From the NCBI GenBank assembly GCA_030748805.1, contig JASMLG010000087.1, positions 22,225 through 86,224 on the forward strand: 64,000 nt of DNA, given 5' to 3'. Below are positions 1 to 9,478 of the stretch, one piece after another; position 1 is the first letter of the stretch, and each line of letters starts with the position of its first letter. The notes under the pieces were generated by a model that was given only the letters and a program-made list of their open reading frames with translations, searched no databases and had not been told where the DNA came from. Position numbers and translations under genes: made by a program. Origin of the DNA: Phycisphaerales bacterium. GTDB lineage: Bacteria; Planctomycetota; Phycisphaerae; Phycisphaerales; SM1A02.

Positions 1-823
1 CAAGTTCAACTAGAACGATAGCAGCAGCACCATCATTGATTCCACTACTATTACCTGCTGTAACTGATGCGCCATCTTCTTTTGAAAACGCTGGTTTGAG
101 TGTTGAAAGTTTTTCAAGAGAGGTTTCTGGTCTTGGATGTTCATCTGTGTCAACTATGATTGATTCCCCGTGTCTTTGTGGTACGCAGACTTGGATTATT
201 TCGTCATTCCATTTTCCACCATCTAATGCTTGTTTCCATTTTTGTTGACTTTCATAAGCAAAGGAATCTTGATCTTCTCTGGTTATGTTCCACTTTCTAG
301 CCACATTTTCAGCTGTTTGCCCCATGCCAATTGGTGAATACATTTCAGCCATTTTTGGATTAATAAATCTCCATCCAATTGTTGTGTCATAAATTTCGGC
401 ATGTCTATCAAAACTTGTTTTTGATTTTGGCATAACAAATGGGGCTCGGCTCATACTCTCTACCCCGCCAGCGACTATTACATCAGCACAATTTGTTTCA
501 ATCATTCTTGCAGCAATGATTAATGATTCTAGACCAGAAGCACAAAGTCGATTTACAGTTGCACCCGGAACAGTTACTGGGAGCCCGGCTAAAAGAGATG
601 CCATCCTTGCAACATTTCTATTATCTTCACCTGCTTGATTAGTTGCTCCAAAGTAAACGTCATCAATTGATAATTTGTCAATTCTCGACTTATCTACTGC
701 CTTCTCAATTACAAGTGCTGCCAAGTCATCTGGGCGTACAGTTGAAAGACCACCTCCATAACGACCAATTGGTGTACGAACAGCAGATACAATTGCTGCC
801 TTTCTTAAATTAAAACTGTTCAT
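1..823 (-). CDS. acetyl-CoA acyltransferase (thiolase), 3' part outside window
   Basis: Thiolase that condenses or cleaves acyl-CoAs (beta-ketothiolase step). Reading leftward from ATG at 823 gives MNSFNLRKAAIVSAVRTPIG, typical of thiolase N-termini. NRLCASGLES places the nucleophilic Cys near residue 94, VAGGVESMSRAP follows, and NDGAAAIVL lies next to the left edge. The C-terminal part with the second Cys and catalytic His lies outside the window. It starts 17 nt after the 3-hydroxyacyl-CoA dehydrogenase stop, so the two are probably co-transcribed and act in successive beta-oxidation-type steps. The family is clear; degradative (PcaF/FadA-like) versus biosynthetic use cannot be settled here. 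Confidence 0.93.
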   Translation of the reverse strand, partial: MNSFNLRKAAIVSAVRTPIGRYGGGLSTVRPDDLAALVIEKAVDKSRIDKLSIDDVYFGATNQAGEDNRNVARMASLLAGLPVTVPGATVNRLCASGLESLIIAARMIETNCADVIVAGGVESMSRAPFVMPKSKTSFDRHAEIYDTTIGWRFINPKMAEMYSPIGMGQTAENVARKWNITREDQDSFAYESQQKWKQALDGGKWNDEIIQVCVPQRHGESIIVDTDEHPRPETSLEKLSTLKPAFSKEDGASVTAGNSSGINDGAAAIVLVEL

Positions 824-840
824 GTCTAAGATTGTACTTG

Positions 841-2070
841 CTATGAGTTTGCACCGACAGTTTTGGGTGGGGTTGAAAAACGATTGTCTTGTACTGTCTC
901 ATTTAATGACAATAAAAGTTCTTGGACAACGTCTTCACCGATACGGTTACACCATTCAAATGGTCCATACGGGTAATTGGTTCCTAAACGCATGGCGGTG
1001 TCAATATCATTGATAGAAGCCACGCCTTCTGAATGCGTCCAATATGCTTCGTTAATAACGGAAGCAAGTATTCTTGCAAAAATATATCTTTCTAACTTAT
1101 TTCCAGCAACCTTCGCTCCTTCAAGGCAAAATGCGTTTACTGAGTTAGTTAATTGCTCTGGTAATTCTAGTTGTTTTTGTTCAGTTAAAATTGCAGGAAC
1201 AATGTTGTTGCGATCATCATGAGCATAAGCACCGCATCCTGTTTTTCTTCCTAGGTGATTCCTTTCAATTAACTGCTTTTGAGCATCGCATGGTGCTAAT
1301 CGAGCGGGCTGTTCTAAATCCTCCCAAATTCTCTTACTTGTTGCATAATTTAAATCATGACCAAGTAAATCCATTAATTCAAACGGCCCCATACGAAATT
1401 CTCCCAATGACTTCATCACATCATCAATCACATCGACTGGTGCGATTTTATCTTCTAGAACCCTCCATGCCTCAATGTAATAAGGTCTTGCTACTCTGTT
1501 GACAATAAACCCTGGCGAATCCAAAGGATGAACTGTTGTTTTTCCCCAAGCTTCAACTATTAGTGTAGCCCTTGAAGTAGCTGAATTGCTAGTTTTGTTT
1601 CCTTTGATAATTTCAACAAGAGGCATAATTGCTGCAGGATTAAAAAAATGTGTTCCAAGAATCCTTCCGGAAGCAGTACAAGCAGATTCAAGTTCAGTTA
1701 TTGAGAGGGAGGATGTGTTTGTTGCTAGTACAGCATTTGGTGCAATTTTATCGAGTGAGTTGAAGACGTCTATTTTTATTTGAAGTGAATCGGGAACACA
1801 TTCGATGATGAAATCGCACTCATTAAGGACATTCAGGTTTTCTGTAAGAATGATTTTTTCTAGAATTAAATTAGATTGTTCTTCTGAGATACGTTTTTTT
1901 TGTAAAAGTCTCGCAACTCGTTTTTCAATTTGTTGTATTGAATTTGATAAAGCCGAACTATCAATATCAAACAAAAAAACGGACCAGCCAGCTTTTGCTG
2001 CAGTTTGGGCTATTCCTGTGCCCATTACCCCAGCACCGATTATTCCAACTGGTTTTGCGACTTCTTTCAT
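841..2070 (-). CDS. 3-hydroxyacyl-CoA dehydrogenase
   Basis: NAD-dependent oxidation of 3-hydroxyacyl-CoA to 3-ketoacyl-CoA, cytoplasmic. The 409-residue protein begins with a Rossmann fold (VGIIGAGVMGTGIAQTAAKA, residues ~8-27). It then has the NTSSLSITEL segment and GTHFFNPAAIMPLVEII, which carries the family's catalytic His. Two C-terminal helical domains follow (GPFELMDLLGHDLNYA near 230 and YPYGPFEWCNRIG near 375), so this is the longer two-domain PaaH/FadB-like type rather than the ~290-residue short form. There is no fused enoyl-CoA hydratase. It lies between fumC and the thiolase in one minus-strand run, fitting acyl-CoA breakdown feeding the TCA cycle. Confidence 0.93.
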   Translation of the reverse strand: MKEVAKPVGIIGAGVMGTGIAQTAAKAGWSVFLFDIDSSALSNSIQQIEKRVARLLQKKRISEEQSNLILEKIILTENLNVLNECDFIIECVPDSLQIKIDVFNSLDKIAPNAVLATNTSSLSITELESACTASGRILGTHFFNPAAIMPLVEIIKGNKTSNSATSRATLIVEAWGKTTVHPLDSPGFIVNRVARPYYIEAWRVLEDKIAPVDVIDDVMKSLGEFRMGPFELMDLLGHDLNYATSKRIWEDLEQPARLAPCDAQKQLIERNHLGRKTGCGAYAHDDRNNIVPAILTEQKQLELPEQLTNSVNAFCLEGAKVAGNKLERYIFARILASVINEAYWTHSEGVASINDIDTAMRLGTNYPYGPFEWCNRIGEDVVQELLLSLNETVQDNRFSTPPKTVGANS

Positions 2071-2114
2071 GGTCTATCACATACTACGTTAATAACTGGA
2101 TTTCGGTTTCATGT

Positions 2115-3557
2115 TTATACCTTTGGGGCTGTCATTTCGTCGAAGTTTAGAAGTTCGTCCAATTCTTCTTCTTTCAAAAGACCTTCCCTAAGCACACATT
2201 CCCGAATTGTCTCCCCAGTTGCAAACGCTTCCTTCGCAATTTTTGCTGCTTTGTCATAGCCAATTACTGGGGCAAGTGCAGTTCCTACCATTAGCGATTG
2301 TTCAACAAGTTCTTCAGCAATTTCTTTGTTTACTTCAAGACCTTGTATTAATTTTTCGTTTAATATAAAACCCGCTCCAGCAAGTAATGAAATTGACTCA
2401 ACAAGTCGCTCTGCAATTAACGGCATGCATAAATTGAGTTCTAACAATGATCCTATACCTCCACTAGCACCAGTGGTGATTGCTGAATCATTGCCTACAA
2501 CTTGGCAGAAAACTTGCATCACAGATTCGCAAATTACTGGGTTTACTTTACCGGGCATAATTGAAGAACCCGGTTGAACGGCTGGAAGTGAGAGTTGGAA
2601 TAAACCACATCTTGGTCCAGAGCCAAGCCAACGAATGTCATTTGCTATTTTTGAAAAACTAGTAGCAATTGTTTTAAGTTCACCATGCGCTTCTACAATA
2701 CAATCACGTGATGCCTGCGCTTCAAAGTGGTTGTGAGCTTCTTGGAATTTGACTTTAGTGACTTTGGATAATTCTCGGCAAACAACTGCAGCAAATTTGG
2801 GGTGTGTATTGATTCCGGTTCCTACTGCTGTTCCTCCGATTGGCATGTTTTCCGCGAGTCTCATCATTGCTCGTTCTGCTCTTCTAATTCCGTACTCAAC
2901 TGCAGCTGTATAACCAGAAAAAATCTGTCCCATGCGAATTGGAGTTGCGTCCATTAGGTGAGTACGACCAACGGTTACGATTTTGTCCCATTTTTTGGAC
3001 TTTGCTTTAAGGGATTTTGCAAGACCTTTTAAAGACGGTATTAAATCGTTACGTAATTCTATACAAGCCGCAATTTGCATTGCTGTGGGGAAAGTGTCAT
3101 TGGACGATTGTCCCATGTTTACATGGTCATTTGGGTGAATGGGATCTTTTGAGCCAATTCTGCATCCGCATGATTTGCATGCTATGTTTGAAATAACTTC
3201 ATTCATATTCATATTTGTAGAAGTCCCAGAACCGGTTTGGAAAACGTCAATTGGAAAATGAGACATCATTCCAGCGGCTCGTTTGGGGTCTTCAAGCGCG
3301 ATCATAATGTCATCACAAGCGCTTATAATTAGTTCAGTCCTTCTTGTATCAAGCAACTTTAGTTTGTTGTTAGCAATAGCGGCTGATTGTTTCAACAAAG
3401 CGAAAGCATAGATAATCGATAGGGGGAGAGGTCTCCCCGAAATTGGAAAATTCAGAACTGCTCGCTGTGTTGTTGCACCATAAAGTGCTATAGAAGGGAC
3501 TTCCATTTCTCCCATTGAGTCCCGTTCTTTTCGTGTTTTCTCCAATTTTTTTGCCAT
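2115..3557 (-). CDS. fumC: fumarate hydratase class II
   Basis: Reversible hydration of fumarate to malate in the TCA cycle; the class II enzyme is iron-independent and tetrameric. The superfamily signature GSSIMPGKVNP is at residues 330-340. TGSGTSTNMNMNEVISN (~108-124), GQSSNDTFPTA (~149-159) and TVGRTHLMDATPIRMGQ (~195-211) form the active-site regions. At 480 aa it is slightly longer than usual, mostly through a basic N-terminal extension before the normal MGEMEVPSIALYGATTQR beginning. It starts 19 nt after the upstream lipoprotein gene. Argininosuccinate lyase and aspartase share the fold, but the overall pattern favours FumC. Confidence 0.95.
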   Translation of the reverse strand: MAKKLEKTRKERDSMGEMEVPSIALYGATTQRAVLNFPISGRPLPLSIIYAFALLKQSAAIANNKLKLLDTRRTELIISACDDIMIALEDPKRAAGMMSHFPIDVFQTGSGTSTNMNMNEVISNIACKSCGCRIGSKDPIHPNDHVNMGQSSNDTFPTAMQIAACIELRNDLIPSLKGLAKSLKAKSKKWDKIVTVGRTHLMDATPIRMGQIFSGYTAAVEYGIRRAERAMMRLAENMPIGGTAVGTGINTHPKFAAVVCRELSKVTKVKFQEAHNHFEAQASRDCIVEAHGELKTIATSFSKIANDIRWLGSGPRCGLFQLSLPAVQPGSSIMPGKVNPVICESVMQVFCQVVGNDSAITTGASGGIGSLLELNLCMPLIAERLVESISLLAGAGFILNEKLIQGLEVNKEIAEELVEQSLMVGTALAPVIGYDKAAKIAKEAFATGETIRECVLREGLLKEEELDELLNFDEMTAPKV

Positions 3558-3576
3558 GTCAAATTCTCTTTACTAT

Positions 3577-5034
3577 TTATGGAGTTTGATTTGAATCTTT
3601 TGGTTGGTTAATTCCAAGCAACTCTCTTTGAGATTCGGTTAATTGTTCTTTAAAGCGTTGGACAATCTGTTGGTGAATTACTGCAGCTACTGTTAGGTCA
3701 TTATCTTTAATTTTCTCCCAAGCAGCAATCCAAGCTAATGGTTCGGGTCTTGCGTCTTCAGCCTCATCCCAAGCGGATGCTGCGATTGCTGCTGTGAATC
3801 TTAATGAGAGCAAATCTTCATCAATGAGTGCTTCATCGAATGTGTCGAGTAATTGTAAAGCACCAACAGCATTTCCCATTTTTATCATGAGTGATACTGT
3901 TCTTGTAGCAATGCCTCTTTTATCAGGAATATCTCTGTTTTGCTTTTCCCAAATAGACTGCAATATTGAGAGTCGAAGATCATGTAGTTCAAGTCGTTTC
4001 AGCATGTCATCAGCACGCAGTAAAGAAGTTGTATCAAGTGAATTAGAGATGGTAAATGCAGCAGTATTCCATTTAGGAGTTTCAGGTTTGTAAAGTTTAA
4101 TTAATTCTTTAAAACCTTCGATTCCCCCACGTTTTTGTAAAGCGGAAAGCGCATAGGAATACATTACAGGATCGTCAGTAAGTTCTATTAATGGCTCAGC
4201 ATAGCCTGCAGTTGAAAAACCCTGGGCTGTAGCGATGCGAATATCTTCGTTTGAATTATGTAATAGAGGGATTAAGTTATGTTGTACATCGGAATCTCCA
4301 AGCATTGCCTCAAGTGTGATGAGAGAAGGCATATCGTTTAATAGACGAGATTGTTGAACTGTTTGAACAATACTATTTGCTGTTTTTCTTGTCACCATGT
4401 TTGTGTCTAATAAGACAATCAATGCTTTCGCCGCTGGCTCAACAGGTCCAGAAGAAAGCCGCTCTATTGTTGTCCTCAGAGCACTTGGATGTGGTTGTGT
4501 TCGGAAGAAATCAAGTTCAAGAGAAGCAACCTGTTGATTAGTTTCAAAAGAGAGTGATTTAGCGACGTATTCTTGTAACCCAAGTACGTTTATTTCTGGT
4601 AGTAGTTTTGCTACCGCCAATCGGACAATATGATTCTGGTTCCTAAGTAGATCTACAACTAACTGCAACTCTTCCTCTGTTGCCTCACCGTCTCGCAATA
4701 ATACTCCAACTCTTTCAATTCCAAATACCTTCAATGCTGGAATTGGATCTCCAAGAACTTCAGGGAGTAGTTCATGTTGATATTCTGTTGGTATTAGTGG
4801 CCAATGTGTTGCGTAGGCAGTTATAAGACGCTGTTTGAGTTGTTCATTTTCTAATAACTGATTTTGCTGAACCAAAGAGTTTTCTGTCACCTTCGATTCT
4901 TGATTGGTTGAAGTTGGTTGTTTTGGAGAAGGTGGTTTATTTTGAATTTCCTGAGGTGCTTCACAGCCACCAAAAGAAATGCCACAAATTACGGCAAATA
5001 AATATAGTTGGTATTTGAAATGAAACAATTGCAT
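3577..5034 (-). CDS. predicted lipoprotein with HEAT-like helical repeats
   Basis: Function not recognised. I chose ATG at 5034 because it puts a hydrophobic signal sequence (FHFKYQLYLFAVICG) directly before a lipobox-like SFGGC, predicting a lipid-anchored protein; the open frame extends upstream but overlaps the divergent promoter region. After a Pro/Gln/Lys-rich linker the ~485-residue protein is a run of amphipathic helices with recurring motifs such as RLAVAKLLPEINVLGL and RIATAQGFSTAGYAEPL, like HEAT or PBS-lyase repeats that mediate protein contacts. No catalytic motif is visible. The divergent TPR gene begins 91 bp away, so the two may share a control region. Confidence 0.7.
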   Translation of the reverse strand: MQLFHFKYQLYLFAVICGISFGGCEAPQEIQNKPPSPKQPTSTNQESKVTENSLVQQNQLLENEQLKQRLITAYATHWPLIPTEYQHELLPEVLGDPIPALKVFGIERVGVLLRDGEATEEELQLVVDLLRNQNHIVRLAVAKLLPEINVLGLQEYVAKSLSFETNQQVASLELDFFRTQPHPSALRTTIERLSSGPVEPAAKALIVLLDTNMVTRKTANSIVQTVQQSRLLNDMPSLITLEAMLGDSDVQHNLIPLLHNSNEDIRIATAQGFSTAGYAEPLIELTDDPVMYSYALSALQKRGGIEGFKELIKLYKPETPKWNTAAFTISNSLDTTSLLRADDMLKRLELHDLRLSILQSIWEKQNRDIPDKRGIATRTVSLMIKMGNAVGALQLLDTFDEALIDEDLLSLRFTAAIAASAWDEAEDARPEPLAWIAAWEKIKDNDLTVAAVIHQQIVQRFKEQLTESQRELLGINQPKDSNQTP

Positions 5035-5125
5035 GGTATTAATCGGCAGTGTATTCGATTCTTGCCAGAAACACCCATATGATTGGCAAACAAGTTTGAG
5101 TTTCAAGAGTACAATACCAACCGAT

Positions 5126-6469
5126 ATGAGTAGTTGGCATGAAGCAGAACAGTTTGCAGATCGAGCTTTAGAAATGTACGAGCGTGGTCACTGGGCAGAA
5201 GCGGAGAATCAACTCCGAAAAGCACTTGAGATAGACCCAGACCATGGTGATTGGCATTTCAATCTTGGTTTGACCCTTGAAAGAACAGGCAGAGACGCTG
5301 AAGCTTTGTCCAGTTTTGAACACGCTTCAAGATTGTTACCCGAATCAATCGACCCACAACTTGCTTCTGGCTCTTCATGTATGCGTCTAGGCCGTTTTGA
5401 TAATGCTATAAAGTGGTTTAATAGAGTTATTAAGTTGGATTCATCTTGTGAACCAGCATGGGCTATGTTAATTGAAGCAAATGCTGAACTCGGTAATCAC
5501 GATACTGCAGAAACGTGTTTTTATATGGCTCAAGATGCATTACCAGATACAAGTGCCAATGTTCTTATCGCGATGAGCGGTAGCTTGTTAACAAGAAATG
5601 AATACGAACGTGCAATTTGGTGCGCAAGAGAAGCGATAAAACTTGACTCAAATGTAATTGGGGGTCGTTTGCAATTAGCTGGTGCTTTGGTTGCATCAGG
5701 TCAAAGCCAACAAGCATCTCAGATATTACTTCAAGAATTGAGAGTAGATCCCGGTAACATTCAAGCACTTCTTTTACATGCGGATGTACTCGCTGACTCT
5801 GGCAAAACTAATGAGGCATTGATTAGACTACACAGAGTTCTTGAACTTGAACCAGCCAACATAGGTGCTCATATTCGCGCTGGAACTTACGCCATAGACG
5901 ACAAGCGTTGGGAAGAAGCTTTTATCGCTTGGGGATTGGTTCGAAGACTCCTTCCCGAACACCCTACAGCTTGTTTGTATTTGGCTCAATCACTCATTGC
6001 TATGCACAGACTAACTTCAGCGCGACCTCTGTTACAAGAATATGTGGAACGAATGGATGCTAACTCAAGTAGCGATGAGAAAATACACGTTGCTAAATTA
6101 TTAATTTCTTCAGGTGAACCGATTATTGCTACAAGTATTTTAGAGCCACTGTCTATTGAACTTGACGATGATAATCCCAAAAAAGTTAAATGTCTCAGAT
6201 TGCTTGCAGTAACCTTATTCGCAGTCGAGAAAAATGATGATGGATCAGCAATTAGTAGAAAGGTTTTGCGATTAGATTCTAAATGCATATCTTCAATGCA
6301 CAACCTTGCACTTGCTGCTGTGAAGAATCAGCGATTTAGAACTGCATGGGGGTGGGTAAGCCGAGGTCTAGCGGTTGATCCACTAGATAACGATTTGCGT
6401 CGCTTACGATCTCGGCTTATCTGGGAAGGTGTTGCTAGATTTTTCCGAATCAAAGTGTTCCGGAGGTAA
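5126..6469 (+). CDS. tetratricopeptide repeat protein
   Basis: A 447-residue protein built almost wholly of TPR units, for example [40 protein letters not shown] and [20 protein letters not shown], repeating about every 34 residues. TPR solenoids are protein-interaction scaffolds; the partner is unknown. No signal peptide or membrane segment is seen from ATG at 5126 ([10 protein letters not shown]), preferred over an upstream in-frame start because the longer form would run into the divergent lipoprotein gene. The 3' end overlaps the convergent bS18 gene by 20 bp. Confidence 0.85.
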   Translation: MSSWHEAEQFADRALEMYERGHWAEAENQLRKALEIDPDHGDWHFNLGLTLERTGRDAEALSSFEHASRLLPESIDPQLASGSSCMRLGRFDNAIKWFNRVIKLDSSCEPAWAMLIEANAELGNHDTAETCFYMAQDALPDTSANVLIAMSGSLLTRNEYERAIWCAREAIKLDSNVIGGRLQLAGALVASGQSQQASQILLQELRVDPGNIQALLLHADVLADSGKTNEALIRLHRVLELEPANIGAHIRAGTYAIDDKRWEEAFIAWGLVRRLLPEHPTACLYLAQSLIAMHRLTSARPLLQEYVERMDANSSSDEKIHVAKLLISSGEPIIATSILEPLSIELDDDNPKKVKCLRLLAVTLFAVEKNDDGSAISRKVLRLDSKCISSMHNLALAAVKNQRFRTAWGWVSRGLAVDPLDNDLRRLRSRLIWEGVARFFRIKVFRR

Positions 6470-6686
6470 ACGGAAGCAAAGCCATGAATCTCGCTCGTTT
6501 GATGGCCTGAGCTACCATACGTTGTTCCTTGGCGGATGTGCCTAAACGTTTCCGCGAATATATTTTGCCATTTGGCGTCATGAGTCGCCTCAAATCATCC
6601 ACTGATTTGTAATCAATGTACTTTTTATCGCGGTTGTCTGTCTTGAGGTAGGTCTTAGATACGGGTCTGTTGTAATCTCTGCTCAT
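6450..6686 (-). CDS. rpsR: 30S ribosomal protein bS18
   Basis: Small-subunit protein that binds 16S rRNA together with bS6. The 78-residue product has the conserved bS18 core: [20 protein letters not shown], then [20 protein letters not shown] and [14 protein letters not shown] at 6686 is chosen because AAGGA sits just upstream on the minus strand and the length matches the family; the open frame continues upstream without homology. bS6, single-stranded DNA-binding protein and bL9, often adjacent to rpsR in other bacteria, are absent here. Confidence 0.95.
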   Translation of the reverse strand: MSRDYNRPVSKTYLKTDNRDKKYIDYKSVDDLRRLMTPNGKIYSRKRLGTSAKEQRMVAQAIKRARFMALLPFTSGTL

Positions 6687-6813
6687 GTTATTCCTTTCGT
6701 CTTGGCTTAGAAATGAGCCCCAGCACACAGGAAGGGGCGACGAGAATGGGTATCTTACAAAATATACCTTATTAGGGCAAGCCAAGATTGGTCGATGTAT
6801 CCTGCACAGTTAA

Positions 6814-7467
6814 ATGGGACCTATAGTTGGAATAACTGCAGATATACATGAAAACCGCCATCGACTTGCTGTTTCTTACTCTAATTCTGTTTTGAATGCT
6901 GGTGGAGTTCCTGTAATATTGCCACCAATTTTTGGTGCTGAATGGGATTATATTTCGGTTTGTGATGGCTTTATCTTCTCTGGAGGAGATGATCCAATTA
7001 TGGAACATTGGGGAATTACAACACATCAAAAATCGACTCCGGTTTCGATTGAAAGGCAAGTATTTGAATTGTCATTACTAGAGAAGCTGCAATCAAAGCC
7101 CAAGATTCCCATTCTTGGTGTATGTCTTGGAATGCAGTGGATGGGCTTGATTGCAGGTGGAACACTGAATCAGCATCTTCCAGAAGATGTTTTACAAATA
7201 CACTCTGATTCAAATCATGAAGTAGATGGATTGATCGGAGCTGGTATTGTTCATAGCAATCACCACCAAGCAATTACAGATGCAGGTAATCTTACGGTTG
7301 TAGCTACTTCAGATGATGGCTTGATAGAAGCAGTAAGGTGTAACTCTCGTAATTGGTATGTTGGTGTTCAGTGGCATCCAGAAAGAACGGACGATGAAAT
7401 TTTGGGTCAAGGGCTTTTTAACCAGTTAGTAAAGGCAACTATTTCATCCAAGGTAATACACCTATGA
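6814..7467 (+). CDS. class I glutamine amidotransferase, gamma-glutamyl-GABA hydrolase type (peptidase C26)
   Basis: The 217-residue protein has the class I amidotransferase triad: nucleophilic Cys in GVCLGMQWMGLIAGG (~residue 102) and His/Glu in GVQWHPERTDDE (~190). The N-terminus PIVGITADIHENRHRLAVSY and FSGGDDPIMEHWG match the C26 group, which includes PuuD-type hydrolases. Likely reaction: hydrolysis of a gamma-glutamyl amide; the natural substrate is not readable. Its stop overlaps the start of the YgfZ-like gene by ATGA, forming a three-gene operon with HMG-CoA lyase. No strong ribosome binding site is seen before its ATG. Confidence 0.85.
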   Translation: MGPIVGITADIHENRHRLAVSYSNSVLNAGGVPVILPPIFGAEWDYISVCDGFIFSGGDDPIMEHWGITTHQKSTPVSIERQVFELSLLEKLQSKPKIPILGVCLGMQWMGLIAGGTLNQHLPEDVLQIHSDSNHEVDGLIGAGIVHSNHHQAITDAGNLTVVATSDDGLIEAVRCNSRNWYVGVQWHPERTDDEILGQGLFNQLVKATISSKVIHL

Positions 7468-8561
7468 CATTTCCATCACCAATTCAAGATAAGTTAGAAA
7501 ATTATGCAGTAGAAATTGTTGAGAGAGATGGTATTGCAAATCGACAAGGAGCTCCAACTGGTTCTTTTCAAGCACAATTACTTTGTGAGTTTTTACCTTG
7601 GGGAGATAGTGGTTGTTTTGTATTAGCGACTACAGGAATTGTAGAAATTGAGTATTCAACGATGCGCAAGTCCGCAAGTATTTTCGATGCTCCTTGCCGA
7701 GGAACGATTGAAGTAACAGGCACAGATTATTTTGACTTTATTGAAAGGATGACAACTCAAAAACTTTCCGATATGAATGATGGGGAATCTAGACTTGCTT
7801 TTATTACAAGCAGAAAAGGAACTATTGTCTCAGATGTTATTGTCCATAAACTTGCAGACCGAATTTTGATTGATCTCGACATTACAGTTGTGCAAACTGT
7901 ATGTGATCACTTGAATTCGTACATTGTTATGGAAAATGTAGAAATCGAGAATAAGACGGGCTCAGTTCACTGGATGTGGTGTATTGGGTCTAAAGTTAGT
8001 GTAATTGAGCATAAGGATGCTCAAACATTTGTGTTGCCGGAGTGTTTCTTGGGATTAGATTGTATTGCGATCGCAACAAAACCGGACACCACACTCGATG
8101 TATGGGAATCGTATGTTTCTTCAGGAGTTAGACCTGTAGGTTGGTATGCTCTAAACATGCTAAGAGTAGAGTGTGGAATCCCGTTTTTTATGATTGATTT
8201 TGAATCAAACAATTTGCCACACGAAACAGGATTAGTCCACAGTAGAGTAAGTTTTGAAAAGGGATGTTATTTGGGTCAAGAAATTATTGCGAGAATGGAA
8301 TCACTTGGTCAACCAAAACAACAATTAGTTAAATTATCAATAACGGTAGATGAATTACCAGTTTCTGGTGCACAACTTTGGAGCGATGATTCAACAAATG
8401 GAACACCAATTGGAGTAGTAACTTCAAGCGCAATTAGTCCAATGGGTGGCTCAGTTCCTGTTGCAATTGCCATGGTTCTTAAAAAATGTAACACTATAGG
8501 CACATCCGTCTTTACAAACGCTGGTTCTGATGTTGTTGAGTGTAAGGTGGAGTTGATATGA
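7464..8561 (+). CDS. ygfZ: YgfZ/GcvT-family folate-binding protein
   Basis: Member of the aminomethyltransferase-like superfamily. The YgfZ signature K-G-C-Y-x-G-Q-E is present as FEKGCYLGQEIIARMESLGQ (~residue 270), following SIFDAPCRGTIEVTGTDYFDF and RMTTQKLS near the N-terminus. In E. coli YgfZ supports tetrahydrofolate-dependent assembly or repair of Fe-S enzymes such as MiaB; a miaB gene lies 6 kb downstream, though not in this operon. It is 365 residues and coupled by ATGA overlaps at both ends. A true glycine-cleavage T protein is less likely because the Cys-containing motif is the YgfZ form. Confidence 0.87.
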   Translation: MTFPSPIQDKLENYAVEIVERDGIANRQGAPTGSFQAQLLCEFLPWGDSGCFVLATTGIVEIEYSTMRKSASIFDAPCRGTIEVTGTDYFDFIERMTTQKLSDMNDGESRLAFITSRKGTIVSDVIVHKLADRILIDLDITVVQTVCDHLNSYIVMENVEIENKTGSVHWMWCIGSKVSVIEHKDAQTFVLPECFLGLDCIAIATKPDTTLDVWESYVSSGVRPVGWYALNMLRVECGIPFFMIDFESNNLPHETGLVHSRVSFEKGCYLGQEIIARMESLGQPKQQLVKLSITVDELPVSGAQLWSDDSTNGTPIGVVTSSAISPMGGSVPVAIAMVLKKCNTIGTSVFTNAGSDVVECKVELI

Positions 8562-9478
8562 CCAATTGGCCAAAAGAAATACGAATAACAGAAGTTGGAC
8601 CACGTGATGGCTTACAAAATCAAGCAAAGCAGATTCCCACTCAATCAAAAATTGAGTTGATTGACTCTCTTTCTCAGACTGGTTTAACGTGTTTAGAGGT
8701 TTCATCATTTGTTCATCCGAAGTGGGTTCCACAACTATCAGATGCAGATGAAGTGTTTGCTGGAATAACTAGAAAAGATGGAGTAATGTACACTGCATTA
8801 GTTCCGAATGAACATGGTTTGCAAAGAGCAATTGCAGCAAAGGTAGATGGAATAGCGGTTCTTACTGCGGCAAGCGAGACATTTTGTGAACGTAACACAA
8901 AAACTTCAATCAAAGAATCGATTGATCGAATTAAACCAATAGTAGAAGACGCAACATCGCTTGGTATGAGTACGCGAGGTTATATTAGTTGTGTAATTGG
9001 TTGCCCATATGAAGGAAAAACAGATTTTGCGGTAGTGAGACAAATCGTCCAGAAGATGAAAAATATCGGAATTACCGATATTGCTCTCGGTGAAACAATA
9101 GGAATTGCAGTTCCTACTGACATTCGAAAACTTTACGAAGCACTCGATGGTGAGTTATCCCCAGAAGAATCTATTCTTCATCTACACGATACAAGGGGAA
9201 CGGCTTTAGCATGTGTCGCTGAAGCAATGCAGTGTGGCTGCATCCAATTTGACTCATCCTGTGGAGGTATTGGAGGATGTCCTTACGCCCCAGGTGCTGC
9301 TGGGAATATTGCAACCGAGGATATTGTTTATTTTGCAGATAGAATGGGAATTAAGACAGGTGTCGATTTTGAATCGTTGGTAAAAGCTTCAGAAGTATTG
9401 GAGCATAATCTTGATTGCCAACTTATTAGTCGTGCCTATAGAGCTTCCCAAGATCCGCACACTCGCCCAAGTGAATAA
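8558..9478 (+). CDS. hydroxymethylglutaryl-CoA lyase
   Basis: Cleaves HMG-CoA to acetoacetate and acetyl-CoA, the last step of leucine and ketone-body-type catabolism. The 306-residue HMGL-like TIM barrel begins ITEVGPRDGLQNQAK with the catalytic Arg-Asp pair, has metal-binding HLHDTRGTALACV (~residue 202), and the HMG-CoA lyase signature GGIGGCPYAPGAAGN with the active-site Cys (~235-249). Its start overlaps ygfZ by ATGA. Its 3' end overlaps the convergent phosphoesterase gene by 43 bp, unusually deep for two conserved genes. Confidence 0.93.
   Translation: MTNWPKEIRITEVGPRDGLQNQAKQIPTQSKIELIDSLSQTGLTCLEVSSFVHPKWVPQLSDADEVFAGITRKDGVMYTALVPNEHGLQRAIAAKVDGIAVLTAASETFCERNTKTSIKESIDRIKPIVEDATSLGMSTRGYISCVIGCPYEGKTDFAVVRQIVQKMKNIGITDIALGETIGIAVPTDIRKLYEALDGELSPEESILHLHDTRGTALACVAEAMQCGCIQFDSSCGGIGGCPYAPGAAGNIATEDIVYFADRMGIKTGVDFESLVKASEVLEHNLDCQLISRAYRASQDPHTRPSE

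Noticed and set aside
841..9478. One dedicated leucine-degradation cluster
   Set aside because: Thiolase, dehydrogenase and HMG-CoA lyase occur, but they are in separate operons and carboxylase and isovaleryl-CoA dehydrogenase genes are missing.
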